From: Baffinella frigidus
Lineage: Eukaryota > Cryptophyceae > Cryptomonadales > Baffinellaceae
DNA: 10,081 bases
Assembly (NCBI GenBank): GCA_026770585.1
Contig: MU646311.1
Coordinates: 1,469,494 to 1,479,574, forward strand
Reading direction: 5' to 3'
Both the position numbers and the translations under genes were made by a program. This document shows, piece after piece, positions 1-6,383 of the stretch. The stretch's first letter is position 1. Each line of letters starts with the position of its first letter. The notes below the pieces were generated by a model. That model worked only from the letters and a program-made list of their open reading frames with translations. It did no database searches and had not been told where the DNA came from.

Positions 1-217
1 GTTTAGGGTGTAGGGTGTAGGGTGTAGGGTGTAGGGTGTAGGGTTTAGGGTGTAGGGTGTAGGGTGTAGGGTTTAGGGTGTATGGTTTAGGGTTTAGGGT
101 ATAGGGTATAGGGTTCAGGGCGTCGGATGTAGGGTGTAGGGTTCAGGGTGTAGGGTTTTGGGTTTAGGGTTTAGGGTTTAGGGGTTAGGGGTTAGGGGTT
201 AGGGTGTAGGGTGTAGG
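1..217 (+). repeat. Degenerate telomere-like array (TTTAGGG/TGTAGGG)
   Basis: Near-continuous 7-bp units alternate between TGTAGGG and TTTAGGG, with variants such as TATAGGG, TTCAGGG and GGTTAGGG. The G-rich strand is the plus strand and reads into the window. A true left chromosome end would begin with the C-rich strand, so this is an interstitial or subtelomeric block, not the terminus of this contig orientation. The unit mixture suggests decay or recombination without ongoing telomerase maintenance. The last units run directly into the subtelomeric repeat at 218. Confidence 0.93.
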
Positions 218-533
218 CCTCGTCCGTCGAGCCGTCGTCCTCAGCCGTCGTCGTCTCATCCATCCCCTGCACACATGTTGAGAGATCAGACTTGAGAGAT
301 CAGACCACCCACGTGTTGAGAGATCAGACTACGCTAGACCTGAGGGGAGGCAATCGCAAAAGGCAACTCCGCCTTGCAGCATCGTCCGCAGCCGTCGTCT
401 CATCCGACCCCTGCGCACGCCGCCACACGTGCGCAGAGATCCTGCCACGAACCGCGCTGTGGGTTGTTGTTAGCGACCACAATGAGAATGCGAGAGTGCT
501 CAGAGATCAGAGATCCGAGAACGAGCCGTCGTC
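218..533 (+). repeat. Subtelomeric repeat unit, copy A (longest copy)
   Basis: The core (218-381) has GTCGTCTCATCC, then three GAGAGATCAGA-type words, then GACTACGCTAGACCTGAGG, then a CAATCGCAAAAG...CTTGCAGCA tail. The same order recurs at 714-876 and 1318-1497. Within copy A a second partial round starts at 392 with GTCGTCTCATCC and continues to 533 through CACAATGAGAATGCGAGAG, a segment echoed at about 2191-2210. Short frames across this unit look like by-products of the repeat and not genes. The unit directly abuts the telomere-like array, as expected of a subtelomeric satellite. Confidence 0.85.
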
Positions 534-713
534 ATAACCGGTCTTATCTCCGATATCGAATAAAAATATTCACTTTCGTCCACGTCTAAAGTTGATCATC
601 ACCCTGAAAACAAACAACTTTGGTGTTTCAAATCAAAAGTGGCTACAATTTCAGGCGATGGTCAACTTTAGACGTGGAAGAAAGTGAATTTTTTATTCGA
701 TATCGGAGATAAG
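534..713. mobile_element. Foldback/MITE-like insertion 1
   Basis: The left arm 543-609 and right arm 649-713 are near-perfect reverse complements over about 65 bp, sharing CTTATCTCCGATATCGAATA, AAAGTGAAT and CGTCTAAAGTTGA words, around a spacer of about 40 bp. The element interrupts a subtelomeric unit: the word GTCGTCTCATCC seen intact elsewhere is split here. GTCGTC lies on both sides (528-533 and 714-719) and may be a 6-bp target duplication, although this word is common in the satellite. It has no coding capacity, so if mobile it is non-autonomous. Confidence 0.8.
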
Positions 714-876
714 GTCGTCTCATCCGTCTCCTGCACACCCCGCCACACGTGTTGAGAGATCAGACTTGAGAGATCAGACCACCCGCGTGTTCAGAGATCA
801 GACTACGCTAGACCTGAGGAGACGCAATCGCAAAAGTCAACTCCCCCTTGCAGCACCGTCAACTTTTGGCGGAATC
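714..876 (+). repeat. Subtelomeric repeat unit, copy B
   Basis: This copy matches copy C almost base for base from CACACGTGTTGAGAGATCAG through CAACTTTTGGCGGAATC. It is slightly more diverged from copy A, where GGGGAGG replaces GGAGACG after CCTGA. The left boundary coincides with the right end of foldback 1. The right boundary at about 876 leads into a CA-rich stretch (877-930) with no other recognised feature. Confidence 0.85.
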
Positions 877-935
877 AGAAAACACAGATAACACACCACA
901 GAACACAACGCACCGTCCTCCCCCGACACACGTTC

Positions 936-1097
936 ATGGGGTAATGGACCAAAAATGGGGTAGTTAGGCCTACGGAATTGCCTACCGTAGGCCGTAGGGC
1001 TCCTATGACCAAAAAGTCCTAGGATTTTGGCCTACAGTAGGAGGTCCTGGGCAATGCCGTAGGCCTAACTACCACATTTTCAGTCCATTACCCTATT
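936..1097. mobile_element. Foldback/MITE-like insertion 2 (CCTACNGTAGG family)
   Basis: Arms 938-982 and 1050-1093 are inverted over about 45 bp (GGGTAATGGAC ... TAGTTAGGCCTACGG). The interior contains CCTACCGTAGG and CCTACAGTAGG, palindromic words that recur in other hairpins of the window. The flanks read CACACGT and ACGTGTTCAGAG, so the element appears to split the satellite word CACGTGTTCAGAG with a likely 4-bp ACGT duplication. It has no coding capacity. Confidence 0.8.
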
Positions 1098-1200
1098 AAC
1101 GTGTTCAGAGATCAGAGATCAGAGATCAGAGAACGAGCCGTCGTCCTCAGCCGTTGTCTCATCCGCCCCCGAATCCTGCTCACGCCGACACACGTGTTGA
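1098..1200 (+). repeat. Subtelomeric repeat, partial copy
   Basis: GTGTTCAGAGATCAGAGATCAGAGATCAGAGAACGAGCCG carries a run of the 7-bp word AGAGATC and then the GAGCCGTCGTCCTCAGCCGT phrase found in copy A. A diverged GTTGTCTCATCC follows, with CACACGTGTTGA near 1190. It is shorter than copies A to C and lacks the CTAGACCTGAGG tail. From 1201 to 1317 I see nothing beyond a small imperfect hairpin near 1278-1309. Confidence 0.7.
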
Positions 1201-1317
1201 CTGAAAGATAATACCAGCGTGTCCCTATAAAATCACTTGCAATCTTACTTTTAACACACTCTTTCTTATTTTCTATTTCCTGCCCCGTAGGGAACCGTCT
1301 CAGGGGCGCAGGATTTC

Positions 1318-1497
1318 GGGTGTAGGGTGTGGACCTCGTCCGTCGTCGTCTCATCCATCCCCTGCACACGTGTTGAGAGATCAGACTTGAGAGATCAGAC
1401 CACACACGTGTTCAGAGATCAGACTACGCTAGACCTGAGGAGACGCAATCGCAAAAGTCAACTCCCCCTTGCAGCACCGTCAACTTTTGGCGGAATC
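1318..1497 (+). repeat. Subtelomeric repeat unit, copy C with telomere-like remnant
   Basis: The copy begins with GGTGTAGGGTGTGG, a remnant of the telomere-like array, followed by CCTCGTCCGTCG as at the 217/218 junction. The duplicated unit therefore includes the array/satellite border. It then runs through GAGAGATCAGA words and CTAGACCTGAGG to GGCGGAATC. It is nearly identical to copy B over the last 120 bp, which points to recent duplication or gene conversion. Confidence 0.85.
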
Positions 1498-1857
1498 CTC
1501 AGATGCAGAGGATTTTTTATTGCCCCCCATCACGTCTAAAGTGGGATCCGAGAACGGCGCGTCTCATCGTGGAAGAGAATTGATAGAGGGGATTCAGACG
1601 AACAATTGTGGAACACGCCGACACACGTGCTGGGGGTCCGAGAATGTGGTCATGGGGAGGCGACACGTGACAACAAAATGTCGAAAGGTCACCTACCCAG
1701 AGTAGTGTATCAATAAGTATACAACGTATCCTTAGATAAATTCTGGTGTTCAGGGATCCCGCCACGAACAGCGCCGTGGGTTGCTGATGAAAACCGGGGT
1801 GTATTTATTGGACGTGAGGGCGGAATCTGTGTTTTTTAATTCGCAAAATACACAATT
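1498..1857. other. Gene-free spacer with a satellite fragment
   Basis: No convincing coding region is seen on either strand. Around 1750-1785 the sequence CAGGGATCCCGCCACGAACAG with GCCGTGGGTTG is a diverged copy of 436-470 in unit A, and the ACACGCCGACACACGTG word near 1612 echoes the satellite. The rest is not recognised. Confidence 0.5.
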
Positions 1858-1879
1858 CAAAGTCACTTTATTGACTTTG
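1858..1879. repeat. Short perfect inverted repeat
   Basis: CAAAGTCA and TGACTTTG are separated by 6 bases. It is in AT-rich, gene-free DNA, and function is unknown. Confidence 0.6.
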
Positions 1880-1959
1880 ATTTATTTCGAATCCGAGCAA
1901 ATTTCCATGCAAACCACATCGCTTCAGCCATAAAACAGTTTTCAGACAGGAATCATGTC

Positions 1960-2033
1960 GAAACGTTGCGAGTTCGAGCTCGAATTAAAAAATCTTGCTG
2001 CTCAACACAATTCAATTAAAATCGCAACGTTTC
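1960..2033. repeat. Inverted repeat with 12-bp perfect arms
   Basis: GAAACGTTGCGA (1960-1971) pairs with TCGCAACGTTTC (2022-2033). The interval begins with the palindrome TTCGAGCTCGAA (1973-1984), and a related ATTCGAGCTC lies at about 2049. It may be a decayed foldback. Confidence 0.6.
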
Positions 2034-2137
2034 ATTATGTCACACACAATTCGAGCTCAAAGTGGCCGCAAAACGTTTTTAGGACAACTTTGTATTAAGA
2101 ATTCTGTATTCTGTCTCACATAGATTCCAGCCTGACC

Positions 2138-2179
2138 CGTACTAAATTTGGACACGCTCGTACTAAAGTAGGACGCGAC
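2138..2179 (+). repeat. Two-copy 21-bp tandem repeat
   Basis: CGTACTAAATTTGGACACGCT is followed directly by CGTACTAAAGTAGGACGCGAC. The copies are 21 bp each with five differences. It lies just before a fragment (2191-2210) identical to the AATGAGAATGCGAGAG word of satellite copy A. Confidence 0.7.
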
Positions 2180-2212
2180 ATTTTTTGCGACGACAATGAG
2201 AATGCGAGAGAT

Positions 2213-2397
2213 TTCTCGTCCGTCGCGGCAGATCTTTATCCAGGGGAAACTATTTTCCACTCATTTTCTGGCAACGAAAATTACCACACAAATTCTTTTA
2301 TATTACTAGTAAGAACGAATTGTGTAGTAGTTTTCATTGCCAGAATATGAAGGGAAAAATAGGTTTCCCAGGATAAATCTTTCGCGGCAGATGAGAA
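2213..2397. mobile_element. Foldback element 3 (long imperfect inverted repeat)
   Basis: Arms of about 85 bp (2213-2299 and 2312-2397) pair through matching words: TTCTCGTCCGTCGCGG with CCGCGGCAGATGAGAA-like sequence, TTTATCC with GGATAAA, TTTTCTGGCAA with TTGCCAGAA, and ACACAAATTC with GAATTGTGT. The apex is TATTACTAGTAA. The sequence near its centre resembles foldback 5, so the two appear to be one family. It has no coding capacity. Confidence 0.72.
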
Positions 2398-2533
2398 CGT
2401 CTAACTCTGCCTGAGTTTTATTCTAGCTCGTCCTTACAAGTATTTAAGAGCAGAAATCCAGTACAAAAGGGCGAATATAAATCCTTTTGGGCGAGCCAAA
2501 ATTAAACTCAGGCAGAGCTAGAAAGTTCTCACA
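2391..2533. mobile_element. Foldback element 4
   Basis: The arms 2401-2430 and 2492-2521 pair with few mismatches (CTAACTCTGCCTGAGTTT on the left, AAACTCAGGCAGAGCTAG on the right). Pairing extends outward to about 2391 and 2533 through GAGAAC/GTTCTC. A smaller AAAAGG/CCTTTT stem is in the loop. It abuts foldbacks 3 and 5 and belongs to a different sequence family. Confidence 0.75.
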
Positions 2534-2675
2534 TGATACGGTTTAAAATTAAAACCTTGGGAATCAACGAAAATTATTACACGATTGCTCTAAAAATACT
2601 TATAAAGATCAGGATGTGTAGTCAATTTCTTTGCCCAGAAATTCTAAATTTAAACCGTTTTCATATGAGAAATCG
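2526..2675. mobile_element. Foldback element 5 (same family as element 3)
   Basis: The left arm 2526-2582 and right arm 2615-2675 pair through TTCTCACATGA/TCATATGAGAA, ACGGTTTAAA/TTTAAACCGT, GGGAATCAACGAAAA/TTTCTTTGCCC and TTACAC/GTGTAG. The words CAACGAAAATTA and TGTGTAGT are shared with element 3. The next 190 bp (2676-2863) contain no recognised gene. The word CCTACGGATAAGGTC near 2727 resembles 7774-7784. Confidence 0.68.
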
Positions 2676-2863
2676 TCTACCGCGGACCATGCGGTAGGCA
2701 ACCCGTGGGGACATAGGGGGGTTCCTACGGATAAGGTCACGGAAAGTCGGCCCGATTTGGGCCGAAAATCCCTTCGTAGCCCGCTGTGTGGCATGGTCAT
2801 ATACATATCAGAATCTGGAGGCATGGTGGACAAGGGCATCTTCCCTTGCGCGCGACAAATCCG

Positions 2864-2932
2864 AAACCCTAAACCCTAAACCCTAATACCTACACCCCAA
2901 ACCCTAATCCCTAAACGCTAAACCTGAAACCC
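2864..2932 (-). repeat. Inverted telomere-like block (CCCTAAA)
   Basis: Three clean AAACCCT units are followed by degenerate ones (AATACCTACACCCC, AAACCCTAATCCC, AAACGCT, AAACCTGAAACCC). The C-rich strand is on the plus strand, so the polarity is opposite to the array at 1-217 and the two arrays face each other. Confidence 0.88.
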
Positions 2933-2947
2933 GCGCAAGACGTCTTC

Positions 2948-3098
2948 GCAGCGCGCTAGCCCCTCGCTCGGTCTCGGTCTACTTGATCTCAATAAGTTGG
3001 TGAGACCAGGCTCTTTTCCGCCCCAAAGTTGACGGATTTGTACCGTTGACACAAATTGAGAATAGTCAGCTAGCCCGACTGAGGCAGCGCGCTAACCC
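2948..3098 (+). repeat. Short direct repeat pair GCAGCGCGCTARCCC
   Basis: The 15-bp word occurs at 2948-2962 and 3084-3098 with one difference, separated by 121 bp of unrecognised sequence. The second copy lies about 16 bp before the end of the 3115-3840 reading frame. It may be the scar of a small insertion. Confidence 0.5.
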
Positions 3099-3114
3099 GA
3101 CACCCGAAACCCCA

Positions 3115-3840
3115 TCACCATAAGCGCAGCGCCAGCGCCGTTTTCGGGGGCCCCGTGCGGGTTCTGGTACCAGCACGGCGACTAAACCGGGAATGGTTCA
3201 CCCCCGGGAAAACCCAACAGTCAACAGCCGTGGGACGCTGGGTGTTGTTTTGGAATGTTGGAACATTCCGCCCTCCGAAGTGAACTGGTTCGATCGTTTG
3301 GCCAGCCACCGAGGCGTGCATAAAGGGCGCCGGAAACCGCCCTGTTGGCACACATCCACCGAGCCTGGACGATCCAACCCCTTCAAAGAGGATGTGGCTG
3401 TTCACCCTTCGGAGGGGGTAAGTGGTGCTTGTGTGGGCAGGGGGGCAGGGGGGCAGGGGGTGGACAGCAGTGGTGGTGGTAGTGATGGTGTCCCCATAAT
3501 CATGTCCATCGAAACCATGCAAAGGGGCGGGTGGGCGAGAACGTTCAACATTTCTGAGACGGCCGTTCCCGGATCGAGACGGACGTCTCCCGGATCGTGC
3601 AAAGCAAGGCCCCAACCCAGCTGGGGAGTTCAGCTGCGGGGGGAAGAAGATCGCGGGGGCAGGATGAGGACGTGAGTCGGGGGGTGGGAGCGGTGCGGGG
3701 GCGAAGACCTCTTCTGTCGTCGTCTCCTCCTCCCCGGCCGTAGTAGTAGTTACAGTCCGGACGGGAAGGGCCAGCGACAGTAGAAGCACCCCAAGGAGCA
3801 GCGCTGTCGCCGCCCTCCTCCCGAAGCTGCGGGAGACCAT
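3115..3840 (-). CDS. Putative secreted or targeted Thr/Pro-rich protein, unrecognised family
   Basis: This is a 241-aa frame from an ATG in a purine-favourable context (AGCATGG). The frame is open upstream to 4011, but the ATG at 3840 is chosen because it starts an excellent signal peptide: a basic n-region (MVSRSFGRRAA), a hydrophobic core (TALLLGVLLLSLALPV) and a polar Thr/Glu-rich stretch. A Pro-rich segment, two Thr runs near residues 32-35 and 141-146, and a few Cys follow. In organisms with complex plastids such an N-terminus can also be part of a bipartite targeting sequence; that is inference. The region is clearly more GC-rich than its neighbours and most codons end in G or C. The C-terminal half is less convincing: it is Arg/Pro-rich with no domain, and may run into intron or non-coding DNA. 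An overlapping plus-strand frame (3193-3675) contains a GGTAAGT donor-like site at about 3417, so strand assignment is not certain. Confidence 0.4.
   Translation of the reverse strand: MVSRSFGRRAATALLLGVLLLSLALPVRTVTTTTAGEEETTTEEVFAPAPLPPPDSRPHPAPAIFFPPQLNSPAGLGPCFARSGRRPSRSGNGRLRNVERSRPPAPLHGFDGHDYGDTITTTTTAVHPLPPCPPAHTSTTYPLRRVNSHILFEGVGSSRLGGCVPTGRFPAPFMHASVAGQTIEPVHFGGRNVPTFQNNTQRPTAVDCWVFPGVNHSRFSRRAGTRTRTGPPKTALALRLW
3556..3596. repeat. Two-copy tandem repeat of about 20 bp
   Basis: GAGACGGCCGTTCCCGGATC is followed by GAGACGGACGTCTCCCGGATC-type sequence one base longer. It lies within the minus-strand reading frame, where it yields a repeated Arg-Ser-Gly motif. Confidence 0.65.
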
Positions 3841-3985
3841 GCTGCCAGAGCCCTCCGCCCAGTTCGAGAGCAAGACTAGAGGTGTTGAGATGGCCCCTTG
3901 TGACCCCGTGCCACCACCTTGGATCCCGTTAAATTTTGAACGAAACTGAGTCCATCTATTCGCCCCACAAAAAAATTGTACCACG

Positions 3986-4066
3986 AAAACCGTACGAGTA
4001 GGACCTACCATAGGAGTCCTACTGATAGTAGGATCCTACGTACGAGCCCTCGTACTCGTAGGATCC
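3986..4066. repeat. Palindrome-rich cluster (GTAGGATCCTAC, CCTACYNTAGG words)
   Basis: Overlapping palindromic words include CCTACCATAGG, CCTACTGATAGTAGG, GTAGGATCCTAC and CGTACG, with flanking GTACGAG/CTCGTAC. It lies between the upstream end of the signal-peptide frame and direct repeat copy 1. It resembles the CCTACNGTAGG cores in the foldbacks at 936-1097 and 8714-8806, and may be a collapsed member of that family. Confidence 0.5.
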
Positions 4067-4077
4067 ATGACCCCTGC

Positions 4078-4566
4078 GTGCGTGTTTCTAAACGGTTCGC
4101 AAAAGTCACTTCTCCCGATCTTGTCACCTTTTCCTCCTAAAGTCAATTCACGAGGGAATTTTTGGAGCCGATCTTGGAGCCGTTCCTGTTTTTTTTTAGT
4201 TGACAGTACGTAATCCCGTTTGACGCACGTTTCGTTTGACGCATCGGAATCCACTGTTACTTCTTAAGTTAACAGAGGTTCCACTTTTGCTTTGAGACGT
4301 CCCAATCTCGACTTTTGTCTCGGTGAACGGCAGTCGAGAAGCAAGAGGAATGGCCCGATTTTGTAAAGTGAAGCGTCGTAAAAGGCCCGATTTTGTAAAG
4401 TAAGGCGTCGTAAAATCGGGCCATTCATTCAATATTCAACTTTATCCTCTCACGGAAGGGCGTGTCGTTGGCATATCAGGAGAAATTAAAACCTAAAGGA
4501 CCTTAAAATATGTTGGGAGAAAATAAAACCTAAAGGACCTAAAAAGTTCTGAAGGCGTCACCCCCG
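4078..4566 (+). repeat. Long direct repeat, copy 1
   Basis: It matches 5131-5566 in order: TTCTAAACGGTTCGCAAAAG, CTTCTCCCGATCTTGTCACC, a T-run before AGTTGACAGTA, CCCGTTTGACGCACGTTTCG, the AATGGCCCGATTTT module, and GGCGTCACCCCCG at the end. Copy 1 carries about 90 bp (4248-4346) that copy 2 lacks. It has two tandem GAAATTAAAACCTAAAGGAC words at 4484-4540. The end of this copy is the 5' edge of the A/C-rich open frame. Confidence 0.85.
4349..4425. repeat. Palindromic module with AATGGCCCGATTTT ends
   Basis: AATGGCCCGATTTT at 4349-4362 is the exact reverse complement of AAAATCGGGCCATT at 4412-4425. A third internal GGCCCGATTTTGTAAAG begins at 4384. The module has 14-bp perfect terminal inverted repeats around 49 bp, and related words recur at 5305-5393, 6928-6965, 7059-7094 and 7320-7357. 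Confidence 0.8.
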
Positions 4567-4568
4567 AA

Positions 4569-5096
4569 TCAGGCCTAAACGCGACCCGCTCAGTCACCTA
4601 CCCGTGTATCGCCCATGGCAATCTGCTCTACCCCCCCAACGAAATCAACAACCTATCAAAACTTCCCCCCGTGGACTCCCCTCAATACCCCTCGGCTAAA
4701 GCCATGCACGACTTAGCATACCCCAACGGGGAACCCAACAAAACCCCTCTCCCAATTGGCACAGTTCCAACGGCCCTAGCCGAATACCTGAGAATTGTCG
4801 CGGACATCTCCACAAACAACATGACAGCTATAATCACAGCCATAGCAACAACAGATGCATACGCCCATCAATTCCTAAACCAAACAAAAATTGCCTCCAT
4901 CTCCAACTTCCGCTCGAATCTAGGAATCCTCTCCCCCTCTCCCTCGACAGGTGCCTTTCCACCGGTCGACTTATGCAGCCACTGCAAAAAGGCTACCCCC
5001 ATCCGATGGTTCATTGGACGTACCAACGACCCCGAAGATACCCTCACAGCACCCCTCCTCCTCCAATGCTACACTCAATACATCCACAACTCATAG
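4569..5096 (+). CDS. 5'-truncated A/C-rich open frame with a GATA-finger-like motif, unrecognised family
   Basis: The frame is open from 4527, but the coding-like composition begins where direct repeat copy 1 ends, so it looks truncated there. No ATG is available before 4704; a stand-alone product from that ATG would be 130 aa. It ends at TAG 5094-5096. The composition is strikingly A/C-rich and G-poor with many C- or A-ending codons, unlike the neighbours, which suggests an origin elsewhere such as a transposon, virus or organelle-like source. The N-terminal part is Pro/Asn-rich, then comes a helical-looking Ile/Ala/Thr stretch, then LCSHCKKATPIRW, which resembles the start of a GATA zinc finger (CxxC...TPxW). 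The normal second CxxC is not present: only one Cys (LLLQCYTQY) and a His follow, so zinc binding is doubtful. It could be a gene fragment, a decayed transposon gene or a chance frame. Confidence 0.4.
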   Translation, partial: SGLNATRSVTYPCIAHGNLLYPPNEINNLSKLPPVDSPQYPSAKAMHDLAYPNGEPNKTPLPIGTVPTALAEYLRIVADISTNNMTAIITAIATTDAYAHQFLNQTKIASISNFRSNLGILSPSPSTGAFPPVDLCSHCKKATPIRWFIGRTNDPEDTLTAPLLLQCYTQYIHNS

Positions 5097-5304
5097 AAAC
5101 GACTCGACCCTGCTCGAGGAGAACTAGTGGTGCGTTTTCTAAACGGTTCGCAAAAGCCACTTCTCCCGATCTTGTCACCAGTATTTCCTCCTAAAGTCAA
5201 TTCACGAGGGAATTGGAGCCGATGCATTCCTGTTTTTTTTTAGTTGACAGTAGGATCCTCATCCCGTTTGACGCACGTTTCGTTCACGCATCGGGCTCCT
5301 AAGG

Positions 5305-5393
5305 AATGGCCCGATTTTGTAAAGTAAGGCGTCGTAAAAGGCCCGATTTTGTAAAGGAGATCTAAGGCGTAGATCTAGTAAAATCGGGCCATT
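5305..5393. repeat. Palindromic module with AATGGCCCGATTTT ends, second copy
   Basis: The terminal AATGGCCCGATTTT (5305-5318) and AAAATCGGGCCATT (5380-5393) are perfect inverted repeats. The interior matches 4363-4411 except for two extra AGATCT-containing insertions. Confidence 0.8.
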
Positions 5394-5436
5394 CTGATCA
5401 TTCAATAGATCTATTCAACTTGACAAAAATAAATTC

Positions 5437-5560
5437 TGATCCGAAAGCAAAAAATCAACCTTTCTCTGCAGATCCCTTCAACGAGGGTCCTACGGAACGG
5501 CGTATCGTTGGGCTATGTTGGGAGAAATTAAAACCTAAAGAACCTAAAGGACCTAAAAGG
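5437..5560 (+). repeat. Dispersed repeat family R, copy 1
   Basis: The order of words is TGATCCGAAAGCAAAAA, CTTTCTCTGCAGATCC, CTACGGAACGGCGTATCG, TATGTTGGGAGAAATTAAAA and CCTAAAGGACCTAAAAGG. Relative to copy 2 it has an extra AACGAGGGTCC just before CTACGG. A partial copy also occurs at 4453-4505. Confidence 0.8.
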
Positions 5561-5574
5561 CGTCACCCCCGAGA

Positions 5575-5680
5575 GAGCTCAACGCGATCCGAAAGCAAAA
5601 ATGCTTTCTCTGCAGATCCTTTCTACGGAAGGGCATGTCGTTGGCATATGTTGGGCGAAATTAAAACCTAAAGGACCTAC
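5575..5680 (+). repeat. Dispersed repeat family R, copy 2
   Basis: This is the cleanest copy: GAGCTCAACGCGATCCGAAA, GCAAAAATGCTTTCTCTGCA, GATCCTTTCTACGGAAGGGC, TGTTGGGCGAAATTAAAACC, TAAAGGACC. It is directly adjacent to copy 1 in the same orientation, so the two form a tandem pair. Downstream, GTAAATGCCTTCCT (5689-5702) is echoed near 9945. Confidence 0.82.
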
Positions 5681-5846
5681 GAGCTCGTAAATGCCTTCCT
5701 AAACTCGCCTCAATTCTGCGCCGTGCATTTCTCTTTCGAATGATAAAGTCAATAAGTGTCAATAGGTCTGGGAGCGTGACTGCCCCATGGAGAGGGACGT
5801 TTACAACCATATTTTTTAGAAACCCGACCGTCAGGCGCCGGTGCTG
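5681..5846. other. Gene-free spacer with one copy of motif G
   Basis: No coding region is recognised. Positions 5767-5804 hold TCTGGGAGCGTGACTGCCCC followed by ATGGAGAGGGACGTTTAC, a word repeated at 6863-6890, 6999-7020 and 7125-7243. CAATAAGTGTCAATAGG near 5750 is a small direct repeat. Confidence 0.55.
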
Positions 5847-5984
5847 TATCCCCTCTTCACGAGCCTCTGCACTGGAGAGCGAAACGCAATCCGAGAGCAA
5901 AAATGCTTTCTCTGCAGTCCTTTCTACGGAAGGGCGTTTCGTTGGCATATGTTGGGAGGAATTAAAACCTTAAGGACCTAAAGG
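5847..5984 (+). repeat. Left arm of 138-bp inverted repeat (family R copy 3)
   Basis: It starts TATCCCCTCTTCACGAGCCT, continues CTGCACTGGAGAGC, then the family R order (GAGAGCAAAAATGCTTTCTC, CTTTCTACGGAAGGGCG, ATTAAAACCTTAAGGACC). The whole segment is the diverged reverse complement of 7510-7647, with the same overall length. Together the arms enclose about 1.5 kb holding the 120-aa gene. Confidence 0.82.
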
Positions 5985-6059
5985 GAGTAAATATGATGGC
6001 CCCAGCGCCCTTTTTCATAGGCAACGAAAAAATATGACGGTCCCTGCGCGAATTTTTTT

Positions 6060-6077
6060 GGGCCTTTCTAAAGGCCC
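6060..6077. repeat. Small perfect hairpin
   Basis: GGGCCTTT and AAAGGCCC flank a CT loop. The preceding 5991-6058 contains two diverged direct copies of AAATATGAYGGYCCC, and no gene is recognised from 5985 to 6383. An 11-base C run lies at 6250-6260 and the palindrome CTGTACATGTACAG at 6282-6295. Confidence 0.6.
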
Positions 6078-6383
6078 AGCACTCTAAAGGATGCTTACCC
6101 CCCCGGAGAATGGAGCTGGCAAATTTTCTGGGCCGAAAAAAAATACCACAATTTCCCGAGAAAAACGAGGTTCCCGAGTGGTGCATCTTTAACATTTTCA
6201 CCGACCCCCCACTCAACCCTCCTAGGCGCTGTAGCTCGCTCAGAGGGAGCCCCCCCCCCCCTAGGATCGCTTTATTGGGCTGCTGTACATGTACAGGCGG
6301 GCTTCCTGCTGGGAGAGGTACCCCTGTAGGGTGGGCGAGAGACTCGAGGCGTGAAAAAGCGAGCAGCCTCTCATTACATAATT

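Larger units (their letters stand above)
5131..5566 (+). repeat. Long direct repeat, copy 2
   Basis: This is the second copy of 4078-4566, on the other side of the A/C-rich frame. It lacks copy 1's 90-bp segment. It also carries several extra palindromic hexamers (GGATCC at 5253, AGATCT at 5358, 5371 and 5407, TGATCA at 5395) at places where copy 1 reads straight through or has different bases. Its 3' part grades into the repeat family R. Confidence 0.85.

Noticed and set aside
292-589. Short plus-strand frames in satellite copy A
   Set aside because: They follow the repeated satellite words (the peptide RDQTT repeats because the DNA does) and recur with copy C, so they are repeat by-products.
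218-1497. CRISPR array
   Set aside because: The repeated GAGAGATCAGA words are irregularly spaced within long satellite units; there is no uniform repeat-spacer pattern and no cas gene.
3193-3675. 160-aa plus-strand frame opposite the signal-peptide ORF
   Set aside because: It has a Gly/Arg-rich composition and no recognisable N-terminal or domain features. The minus strand has the better N-terminus, although the choice is not certain.
4085-4105. Second tRNA-like word ACGGTTCGC, also at about 5140
   Set aside because: It is part of the long direct repeat, and no cloverleaf can be drawn around it.
4078-5566. LTR retrotransposon
   Set aside because: The direct repeats have no clear TG...CA ends, and no primer-binding site, polypurine tract or polymerase coding is visible in the 560-bp interval.
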